NCBI GenBank assembly: GCA_017629325.1
Contig: JAGBXL010000123.1
Location: 1-6,698 of the forward strand
From: Clostridia bacterium
GTDB lineage: Bacteria; Bacillota; Clostridia; UMGS1810
Reading direction: 5' to 3'
DNA length: 6,698 bases
Part shown: piece after piece, positions 1 through 5,099 of the stretch
How positions within the stretch are numbered: the first letter of the stretch is position 1
Layout: each line of letters opens with the position of its first letter
The notes under the pieces: generated by a model
What the model saw: only the letters and a program-made list of their open reading frames with translations
What the model was told of the DNA's origin: nothing
The model's database searches: none
Made by a program: the position numbers and the translations under genes

Positions 1-104
1 CTCTGATGAGTCTTTGAAAATTAAGACGAAACGGTGCTAAACATTGGCAGGTTTAGTTAAATGGCGTTGCCCGGGAACGTGGGTCCAATACTACCAGCCG
101 TCAG
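1..104 (+). ncRNA. Type I hammerhead self-cleaving ribozyme (5' edge truncated)
   Basis: All conserved hammerhead core positions are visible in order. CUGAUGA lies at 3-9. Stem II is five perfect pairs (10-14 GUCUU with 23-27 AAGAC) closed by an 8-nt loop (15-22). GAAA follows at 28-31. Stem III pairs A31-U101, C32-G100, G33-C99 and G34-C98, with U35-G97 as a possible wobble. The cleavage triplet GUC is at 100-102, so scission is predicted after C102. The only visible part of stem I agrees: U2 pairs with A103 and C1 with G104. Because the RNA is open at stem I, it is a type I architecture. Stem III carries an unusually large insert. Hammerheads are known from phages and gut metagenomes. Here the ribozyme sits in the leader of a replication operon, 40 nt upstream of the first start codon. 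Cleavage would give the mRNA a 5'-hydroxyl end. The rest of stem I lies outside the window, so activity cannot be judged fully. Confidence 0.85.
37..89 (+). ncRNA. Structured, possibly pseudoknotted insert in hammerhead stem III
   Basis: Between the two strands of stem III lies about 60 nt that folds on its own. CUAAAC (37-42) pairs perfectly with GUUUAG (51-56), leaving the 8-nt loop 43-50. Loop bases AUUGG (43-47) are complementary to CCAAU (85-89), which would make a 5-bp H-type pseudoknot. CGUU (65-68) can pair with AACG (76-79) around a GC-rich loop. Alternative pairings also exist, for example GGC 63-65 with GCC 69-71, so the fold is a proposal. A typical type I hammerhead has a short stem III hairpin or a simple extension. 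This could be a structural brace, a ligand- or protein-binding element, or an unrelated inserted domain. Confidence 0.45.
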
Positions 105-120
105 CGGTATTTATTTCCGC
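104..120 (+). promoter_or_regulatory. Leader hairpin that competes with ribozyme stem I
   Basis: GCGG (104-107) pairs with CCGC (117-120) around a 9-nt AU-rich loop. The 5' arm is also the 3' strand of hammerhead stem I. The hairpin should therefore form mainly once the ribozyme has cleaved and the upstream product has left. It would then cap the 5' end of the processed mRNA, 6 nt ahead of the ribosome binding site. A role in mRNA stability or translation is inferred. Confidence 0.4.
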
Positions 121-126
121 AAATAT

Positions 127-135
127 AAAGGAGGT
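127..135 (+). promoter_or_regulatory. Strong ribosome binding site of the first gene
   Basis: AAAGGAGGT lies 7 nt before the ATG at 143. This decides the start: an in-frame TTG at 44 would place the coding sequence inside the ribozyme and has no comparable site. Confidence 0.85.
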
Positions 136-142
136 CATAGGT

Positions 143-670
143 ATGACAAGAAAAGAAATTTTGCAGGACAAGACTTGTCCGCAACTTAGAGCTATTGCAA
201 AAGAGCTCGACATTATAGGCAGATGGGATATGACAAAGCCCCAGTTGGTTGAAGCAATTTTAGGAGCAGAGAAAGCAAAGAATGCTGATAAAATTTCAAG
301 TGCTAATGACGAAGTTAAAATTGACAACCTGAATGCAGACGGCGAAAATAAAAAGGAAAAAGAATCGCCGAGCAAAGATGCAAATGATTCATCCCAAAAA
401 ATGTCTTATGTTGAGAATGCAGAAGTTGGTACTTTGGTTGCATTTAAGCTTTCTAATGGCAAGGTTAAGTCTGCAAAAATTATTCGTAAATCAAGCAAGA
501 ATCGTAAACTCAAGCTCGAAACAGATTATGGTGCGCAGTATATTGTTTCGTATGATGATATTATTTGGGTACGTACCGGCAGACGCTGGCCCAAAGGGGT
601 TTACAGATTGCTGAAAGGATTGGCGAATAATAATGAGGAAAACACAGAAACAACAAAAGTCGCCGGCTGA
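143..670 (+). CDS. Small SAP/Rho-N-like head and basic beta-rich tail protein
   Basis: A 175-residue protein started at ATG 143 because of the strong ribosome binding site. Residues 1-42 form two short helices of SAP, HeH or Rho-N type (LRAIAKELDI, then MTKPQLVEAIL), a module that usually binds nucleic acid. Residues 43-85 are a polar, low-complexity linker. Residues 86-150 are rich in predicted beta strands (VGTLVAFKLSNGKVKSAKII, later YIVSYDDIIWV) and end in a basic GRRWPKGVY motif, suggesting an SH3- or KOW-like fold. The whole looks like a phage-encoded DNA- or RNA-binding accessory factor, but I do not recognise a named family. It is the first gene after the hammerhead leader and overlaps the next gene by 38 nt, so it belongs to the replication operon. 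Its exact role is unknown. The coding call is firm and the fold assignments are moderate. Confidence 0.85.
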   Translation: MTRKEILQDKTCPQLRAIAKELDIIGRWDMTKPQLVEAILGAEKAKNADKISSANDEVKIDNLNADGENKKEKESPSKDANDSSQKMSYVENAEVGTLVAFKLSNGKVKSAKIIRKSSKNRKLKLETDYGAQYIVSYDDIIWVRTGRRWPKGVYRLLKGLANNNEENTETTKVAG

Positions 671-1193
671 TTTTGCAAAAATCGTTGCAGATTTTTATTC
701 GAAAAGTCAGCGGTTTAAAGAAATTGAAGTTTCTTTTAAAAAAATAAAATCAAAATTTAGTGGAGAGATTTCCAAATACTTTGACGAGAATCCGGATTTG
801 AAATCTGCAATTTTTACAGCAAATAACGATTCAGATGTCGAATGCACAGGATATATCGTTAACAAAATTCAGCGTGCAAATGTTAAATTTGATTGCGATA
901 AATTGGAAAAAGCTCTTGGCAAAAAATTGTCTGATGTTTTGATTTTTAAAACTTATTCAATTATAGATATGCCTGGGCTTATTTCTTATTTGAAAGAGTG
1001 CAATGTTGACCCACAAATTTTCAAAAGTTTTTTGCATGTTGAAAAATATGTCGACAAAGCAGAGCTTGAAAGGCTTGAGGGGATTGGAAAGTTAACTCAG
1101 GAAGATATTCAAGGCTGCTATACAGTCGAATTATCAGAACCTTATTATAAGGTTAGTTTGCAAAAGGCAAAAGATGAATGGCAAGAAAAATGA
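633..1193 (+). CDS. Hypothetical helical protein upstream of primase
   Basis: A 186-residue protein that I do not recognise. It is charged and lysine-rich, predicted largely helical, with no signal peptide or membrane segment and no obvious catalytic motif. It has three cysteines that are widely spaced in the middle and one near the end, without a zinc-finger pattern. ATG 633 is the only sensible start: the next in-frame ATG is far downstream. A weak AAAGGA element lies about 11 nt before it. The gene overlaps its predecessor by 38 nt and the primase gene by 20 nt, so the three are very likely translated as a unit. The position directly before primase suggests a replication accessory job such as a primase partner or helicase loader, but this is context only. 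No sequence motif supports a particular function. Confidence 0.8.
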   Translation: MRKTQKQQKSPADFAKIVADFYSKSQRFKEIEVSFKKIKSKFSGEISKYFDENPDLKSAIFTANNDSDVECTGYIVNKIQRANVKFDCDKLEKALGKKLSDVLIFKTYSIIDMPGLISYLKECNVDPQIFKSFLHVEKYVDKAELERLEGIGKLTQEDIQGCYTVELSEPYYKVSLQKAKDEWQEK

Positions 1194-2136
1194 TTCAAGT
1201 TTGGCAAAAGTGCTTTGGTATTATGGGTTGATTCCTGGCATAAGTTCTTTAAATCAAAAAATAGTTTGTCCGTTTCATAACGATGTCAATCCAAGTATGA
1301 TAGTTAATTTGCAAGATAATTCGTGGTTTTGTTTTGGTTGCAATTTGAGCGGTGATGCATTGAAATTTGTTTTTCTTATAGAAAAGCAATACCATAAGCT
1401 GAATGATTTGCAAGCTTATAAAATATATTTGAAAATTTTGAAATCAGATAAATGCAAAGCAATCACCATTAATCCTCGAGCTGCTGCTTGCAAGCCTTTG
1501 CAGAAAGATTTGTACAATGAAGCTTATGATTATTATCACGGTTTAGCAAAAGTTGACTGGCGGAATCCTGCAGATAAAGAAGCAGAAGATGCTAAGGAAT
1601 ATATGGAAGCTCGCGGTTTTAATTGCAAAGCCTTGAATAAGTGCAAAGCTAAAGTTACATATAATTATTCGTATGGCATTATTTTTCCTATGCTTGATAA
1701 TGGAAAATTTAAAGGTTGGGTTTGCAGAACAATGCATAAATCAATCGAGAGCAAACGAAAATATTTGTATAATGAAGGCTTTAGCAGGGCAACAACTTTA
1801 GTCGGAAACTATGGTTCAAAAGATTATGTGTTTGTTGTCGAGGGGTATATGGACAGGCTCAAGTTTATTCAATTTGGCGAAGAAAATGTTGTAGCTATTC
1901 TTGGATGGAAAATGTCGCAGCAGCAAATTCAGAAACTGAAAGACAAAGGTGTGACAAAAATTATAAGTGCTCTTGATAATGATTCTTGTGGCAAAAAAGG
2001 TACAGAATATTTGAAGAATTTTTTTGAAGTCACTCGTTTTGCATATCTTAAAGGCATTAAGGACCCTGGGGATATGTCAAGAGAGTCCTTTGCAAAAATG
2101 AAAAAAAAGACAATGCAACAATTTTATAAAAAATAA
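1174..2136 (+). CDS. DnaG-type DNA primase (zinc finger + TOPRIM)
   Basis: A 320-residue primase that would synthesise the short RNA primers for phage DNA replication. The N-terminal CHC2-type zinc finger is intact: C32, H35, C53 and C56, in CPFH and CFGC motifs. The catalytic TOPRIM fold begins around residue 218, with the acidic EGYMD motif (E223) and the metal-binding ALDND motif (D268, D270). A conserved-looking segment before it (residues 168-200, GIIFPMLDNGKFKGWVCRT) fits the RNA-polymerase domain of the family. Bacterial DnaG is about 600 residues. This protein stops soon after TOPRIM and lacks the C-terminal helicase-binding domain and any fused helicase. A separate helicase is expected outside the window. 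The start overlaps the previous gene by 20 nt with only a weak AAAAGGC site, which suggests translational coupling. The gene ends 16 nt before the next start. Confidence 0.95.
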   Translation: MNGKKNDSSLAKVLWYYGLIPGISSLNQKIVCPFHNDVNPSMIVNLQDNSWFCFGCNLSGDALKFVFLIEKQYHKLNDLQAYKIYLKILKSDKCKAITINPRAAACKPLQKDLYNEAYDYYHGLAKVDWRNPADKEAEDAKEYMEARGFNCKALNKCKAKVTYNYSYGIIFPMLDNGKFKGWVCRTMHKSIESKRKYLYNEGFSRATTLVGNYGSKDYVFVVEGYMDRLKFIQFGEENVVAILGWKMSQQQIQKLKDKGVTKIISALDNDSCGKKGTEYLKNFFEVTRFAYLKGIKDPGDMSRESFAKMKKKTMQQFYKK

Positions 2137-2143
2137 AGGGAGG
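2137..2143 (+). promoter_or_regulatory. Strong ribosome binding site of the ssDNA-binding protein gene
   Basis: AGGGAGG begins directly after the primase stop and ends 9 nt before ATG 2153. It is much stronger than the sites of the two preceding genes, in keeping with a protein needed in stoichiometric amounts on single-stranded DNA. Confidence 0.7.
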
Positions 2144-2152
2144 AAATCAGAC

Positions 2153-2980
2153 ATGGGTTTGGTTGACAAAATAAAGGCCGATGTAAAAAAGTCTGGCCAG
2201 AATAAAAGCAAGTTTGTTTATTTCAGAGAGGGGCAAAAGGTTCGCCTTCGTTTTCTCACCGATATGGATGATGGCCTGGAGGTTATTTTCCACGACAGTT
2301 TTGAGCAGGGTGTAAATAATCCTTGCCAGGAAATTTTCGGCAGAGATTGCCCTCAGTGTGAAGATGAATCGCTTCGCACACGTTCTCTTTTTGTTTGGAG
2401 TGTTTACAATTATGAAGCAAAAGAAGTTCAGCTCTTTATGTTTGCTGTTAACAATTGCTCTCCTGTTCCCGCCCTTCTTGCTATGTATGAGAATTATGGC
2501 ACAATCACAGATAGGGATTATGTTATAACTGTTACTGGCAAGCAGCAGAACAAAACATTTTCCGTTGTTCCTATGGACAAGGTTAAGTTCAGAAACGAGA
2601 AAGCAAAAGCTTATTCGGAAAAGGCAGTGCTTAAAATGCTTGATAAGGCTTTTCCCTTTGAATCAAGCGAAGAAGATGAAGATGCTCCCAAGAAGAAGAA
2701 AGCCAAAGCTTCTGCTGTTTCGAAGAAGGCAAGCAAAAAGCAGGATGATTATGATGAGGACGATTATGATGAAGAGTCCTGGGGCGACGAAGAGGACGAG
2801 GTTCTTGATTACGAGGATATGTCAGCAAAAGAACTTTATGCTGAATGCCGCAAGCGTGATATAGAATGCAAGCCCAAGAAGTCCGAAAAATATTATATAA
2901 ATTTGCTTGAGGAATTTGATGAAGCCCAGGAAGATTGGGGCGACGAAGAGGACGATGAGGATGAATGGGAAGATGAATAA
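2153..2980 (+). CDS. Single-stranded DNA-binding protein, T4 gp32-like
   Basis: A 275-residue protein expected to coat single-stranded DNA at the fork. Residues 20-145 look like an OB-fold core (KVRLRFL near 29-35; LFVWSVYNYEAKEVQLFMF near 79-97). The candidate zinc ligands H47, C58, C66 and C69 have the order and spacing style of T4 gp32 (H-x12-C-x9-C-x2-C there, H-x10-C-x7-C-x2-C here). A lysine-rich segment (180-197) leads into a strongly acidic tail, typical of proteins that use the tail to contact replication partners. Within that tail, residues 219-256 form a SAP/HeH-like two-helix unit (MSAKELYAECRKRDIECKPK), which is unusual. The last 19 residues are almost all acidic. The gene follows primase and overlaps the next by 8 nt. 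Family assignment rests on motifs and context rather than on an alignment. Confidence 0.85.
   Translation: MGLVDKIKADVKKSGQNKSKFVYFREGQKVRLRFLTDMDDGLEVIFHDSFEQGVNNPCQEIFGRDCPQCEDESLRTRSLFVWSVYNYEAKEVQLFMFAVNNCSPVPALLAMYENYGTITDRDYVITVTGKQQNKTFSVVPMDKVKFRNEKAKAYSEKAVLKMLDKAFPFESSEEDEDAPKKKKAKASAVSKKASKKQDDYDEDDYDEESWGDEEDEVLDYEDMSAKELYAECRKRDIECKPKKSEKYYINLLEEFDEAQEDWGDEEDDEDEWEDE
2744..2773 (+). repeat. Tandem 15-nt repeat in the acidic linker
   Basis: Two adjacent copies of a 15-nt unit (2744-2758 and 2759-2773) each encode Asp-Asp-Tyr-Asp-Glu. They differ by two synonymous changes. They lie in the acidic linker of the ssDNA-binding protein and probably arose by slippage. Confidence 0.65.
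2780..2799 (+). repeat. 20-nt direct repeat, copy 1
   Basis: Identical to 2936-2955. It encodes Trp-Gly-Asp-Glu-Glu-Asp (W210 onward), just before the SAP-like unit of the ssDNA-binding protein. Confidence 0.8.
2936..2955 (+). repeat. 20-nt direct repeat, copy 2
   Basis: Identical to 2780-2799 and in the same reading frame (W262 onward), just after the SAP-like unit. The two copies bracket that unit, so a deletion between them would remove it precisely while keeping the reading frame and the acidic end. Confidence 0.8.
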
Positions 2981-3656
2981 GGAAATTCCGGAAATTGCTT
3001 GCTATCCTAAAATTCTTGATTCCGACGAAATTGATGGCATTTGTCGTTGCGATGCTTATGATGCAGCTTTTTCAAGATGTAATGGTACAAAAGAACGTGA
3101 TTTTTGTTCTTGCAGAGGCGATAAAAGAGATTGCGACTTTTATCCTGAGCAAAGAGCCAAAACAAACGAAAGCTTGGTTAATTCTCTTGTTAAGAAAAAC
3201 GCAAATCTTATTTCCTCAGGTTTGGAGCTTCTTGGTTTTATTAAAGAAGCCATGGATGATTCTTGTTCTGAATCAGCTCCTTTATCTGCTGGCAAGCCCT
3301 GCATTACGCTTGAGGAATTATTTGAAAAACAGAAAGATAATCAGAATAAGATGCTGAACAAAGGCTTGTACGATAGCTGGCGAAAAGTGTCGACGGTCGA
3401 AGCTCCTGTTGATGATGTAGCAATTGCTTCTTACCATATTCAGCAGCTTGTTTCTGAAATCGGCGAAGTGTTGGAAGCAGATAAGCGTTGGAAAAATATG
3501 CGAAAAGATAAATGCGATATCGCAGGTAAAAAGGAAGAAATTGCTGATTGCTTTATTGTTTTGATGAACATTGCAATGTTTTCTGGCATGTCTGGTTCAG
3601 ACCTTGCTCAAGCAATATCCGAAAAGATTGAGAAAGTAGCTCGTAGAATTGATTGA
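2973..3656 (+). CDS. Cys-rich N-terminus fused to MazG-like NTP pyrophosphohydrolase
   Basis: A 227-residue protein. The C-terminal part (about 148-227) matches the all-alpha NTP pyrophosphohydrolase pattern: E162-x-x-E165 in SEIGEVLEAD, a spacer, then E189-x-x-D192 in KKEEIADCFIVLMNIA. Members bind Mg2+ with these acids and hydrolyse (d)NTPs to monophosphates, as in MazG and the T4 dCTPase/dUTPase. The N-terminal part (10-60) is a cysteine cluster with C10, C24, C26, C36, C45, C47 and C54, including CSCRGDKRDCDFYPE, probably a metal-binding module. The start at 2973 overlaps the ssDNA-binding protein gene by 8 nt, with GAGG at 2957-2960 as ribosome binding site. ATG 2961 is a possible alternative but sits directly on that site, and ATG 2907 lies deep inside the previous gene. 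It is the last gene before the terminator. Substrate unknown: dUTP or dCTP are the obvious candidates. Confidence 0.8.
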   Translation: MNKEIPEIACYPKILDSDEIDGICRCDAYDAAFSRCNGTKERDFCSCRGDKRDCDFYPEQRAKTNESLVNSLVKKNANLISSGLELLGFIKEAMDDSCSESAPLSAGKPCITLEELFEKQKDNQNKMLNKGLYDSWRKVSTVEAPVDDVAIASYHIQQLVSEIGEVLEADKRWKNMRKDKCDIAGKKEEIADCFIVLMNIAMFSGMSGSDLAQAISEKIEKVARRID

Positions 3657-3662
3657 TTTTCT

Positions 3663-3690
3663 GGGAGAGCTTTCGCTCTCCCGTTTTTGT
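3663..3690 (+). terminator. Intrinsic (Rho-independent) terminator
   Basis: GGGAGAGC (3663-3670) pairs perfectly with GCTCTCCC (3675-3682) around the loop TTTC, followed by GTTTTTGT. It begins 6 nt after the stop codon of the pyrophosphohydrolase gene. The U-tract runs straight into the ribosome binding site of the next gene, leaving no room for a promoter between them. Confidence 0.9.
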
Positions 3691-3698
3691 AAAGGAGA
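3691..3698 (+). promoter_or_regulatory. Ribosome binding site of the kinase gene
   Basis: AAAGGAGA lies 5 nt before ATG 3704 and directly after the terminator U-tract. It fixes the start at 3704 rather than at the in-frame codon at 3653, which would run through the terminator hairpin. Confidence 0.8.
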
Positions 3699-3703
3699 GA
3701 AAA

Positions 3704-4210
3704 ATGGTTATAATAGTCGAAGGTATAGACAGGGTTGGAAAAACAACTTTATGCAATATGCTTAATAAAAGTTTAGGCTATCCCATTTTCAAAGAGGACG
3801 TGCGAGATTTTAAAGATACAATACAGCAGTATGCAAATTTTTGTTCAATGTTATCAATTGTTAATATGTGCAAATGCTTGAATGCTAACATAATTTTTGA
3901 TAGATTTTTTGCAACAGAATATGTTTATGGCCGTATTGAAAGAGGGTACTCTTTGCAGCTTGCTGATTTGGTGAATGAATCGGTTGTGCAGCTTTTGAAT
4001 GATATTCAATGCATATTTGTCTATGTTCGTCCAACTGATATTTCTGCCTCGTCAAAAGAGCACGGCAAAAATCTTGAAGAGCACGACAAGCTCTTTTTTG
4101 AGCTTTTTAATTCGGAGCTTATGAAAGATTCGAAAATGTTGAAGATTGATTGTGATTTTAACAGCTTGAGTTCAGTCGTAGAAATAATAAAAGGAATGGT
4201 TGATTGCTAA
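3704..4210 (+). CDS. Thymidylate-kinase-like P-loop nucleotide kinase
   Basis: A 168-residue protein of the P-loop nucleoside/nucleotide kinase group. The Walker A motif is at residues 7-15 (GIDRVGKTT, preceded by IIVE). A DR motif sits at D66-R67 in IIFDRFFATEYVYG, a pattern shared by thymidylate kinases and phage deoxynucleoside (monophosphate) kinases. A charged lid-like segment lies at about 110-130. It would transfer a phosphate from ATP to a nucleoside or nucleotide. At 168 residues it is shorter than cellular thymidylate kinase (about 200-210), so the substrate cannot be read from the sequence. Phage DNA-base kinases that act on hydroxymethylated bases also belong to the P-loop superfamily, but I see no motif that proves that. 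Its stop codon overlaps the start of the radical SAM gene (TAATG), implying coupled translation with a modification cassette. Confidence 0.85.
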   Translation: MVIIVEGIDRVGKTTLCNMLNKSLGYPIFKEDVRDFKDTIQQYANFCSMLSIVNMCKCLNANIIFDRFFATEYVYGRIERGYSLQLADLVNESVVQLLNDIQCIFVYVRPTDISASSKEHGKNLEEHDKLFFELFNSELMKDSKMLKIDCDFNSLSSVVEIIKGMVDC

Positions 4211-5097
4211 TGAAAAGTGTTCAGATTCAGTTAACAACTAAGTGTAACGAAAGATGCTTTATGTGTCGAAAATACACTTGGCCTGTTAAGGAACTCGATT
4301 TTGAAATTCTCAAAGAAAAGCTTATTAAGTATAAAGATTGCACAATAACTTTTTCTGGAGGCGACCCTCTTGCCTACTCAAGGCTTGCTGATTTGAATAA
4401 TATTTTGAAACAATATGATATTGTTTATCAGGTATTTACAAATATGAATTATGCTCTGGATGATGAGCAGGAATACTTTTTGTCTATGGCATCTGTAATT
4501 CAGGTTAGCTTTGATGGTTCATCTGCAAGCACTTATCAGAGTGTAAGGAGATGCAAGGAAAATGGATTTGATTATGTGTGCAGAAACATAATGCGATACA
4601 GTTATAAAATTAAAATAAATTGCACTGTATCAAACAGGAACTATTTTGATGTTCGTAACATTTTTATTCGTTCAAAAAGACTGTTGGGTATCAATGAGCA
4701 AGATACACCGGCAATAAGATTTTTCCCGGTTCATACAGACGAAAATGCTTTGTTGCAGCCTTGGATGTACAAACATATCCAAATGCAGTTTGAAGAAATG
4801 CAGGATAGGCTTCCCAATTCAGTTCGATTTTTGCTTAATAAGAAACAGGAAGAAAGTTTTTGTGGAGCTTGTTATGTAAAACTTGAGCATCGCATTGTTG
4901 ATGAATTTGGCAGAGAGTTTCCCTGTTGTCGTGCCATTAATGATAATGGCGAAGACTGGGATGGCAAATATTGTGTCGAGAATCTTGATGGCATGGATAA
5001 TCCCAATGTTTTGTATGATTTTTGCAAAGGATGCGACCGATATGTTAAGTTTAATAAAAATTGGTCAGAGTATGCAAGCAAAGAAAGGGTGTTTCTT
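4210..5097 (+). CDS. Radical SAM enzyme with SPASM-like C-terminal cysteines
   Basis: A protein of 296 residues, with its stop codon at 5098-5100. The [4Fe-4S]-binding CxxxCxxC motif is complete (C12, C16, C19 in CNERCFMC). GGDPL at 50-54 is the GGEP-type SAM-binding motif, and VSFDGSSASTY near 99-109 matches the beta-4/5 region of the family. The C-terminal part has further cysteines: C218, C221, C239, C240, C255, C272 and C275, with CGAC and CKGC pairs, resembling a SPASM or twitch domain that binds auxiliary clusters. Such enzymes reduce S-adenosylmethionine to a 5'-deoxyadenosyl radical. Many act on peptides, others on sugars or nucleotides. Start ATG 4210 shares one base with the preceding stop; the in-frame TTG at 4204 is less likely. 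A weak AAGGAA site lies 14 nt upstream, so translation probably depends on coupling. The substrate is unknown. The next gene is a glycosyltransferase. Confidence 0.9.
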
Positions 5098-5099
5098 TA

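Noticed and set aside
61..102. Possible tRNA or group I intron fragment in the GC-richer leader segment
   Set aside because: There is no T-loop GGTTCGA consensus and no acceptor stem or intron core. The hammerhead core explains the flanking bases.
44..142. In-frame extension of the first gene from TTG 44
   Set aside because: It would lie inside the ribozyme and leader. The ATG at 143 has an excellent ribosome binding site and a domain beginning directly at it.
2995..3357. Hydrophobic + strand open frame resembling a membrane protein
   Set aside because: It is a frame-shifted reading of the Cys-rich pyrophosphohydrolase gene. The real frame has family motifs and an operon-like start.
3709..3714. 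TATAAT resembling a -10 box
   Set aside because: It falls within codons 2-4 of the kinase gene and has no TTGACA-like box at the right distance. Transcription from it would start inside the gene.
3704..4210. Specific naming as a 5-hydroxymethyluracil DNA kinase
   Set aside because: P-loop and DR motifs are shared by many nucleotide kinases. No diagnostic residue is visible, and no hydroxymethylase is in the window.
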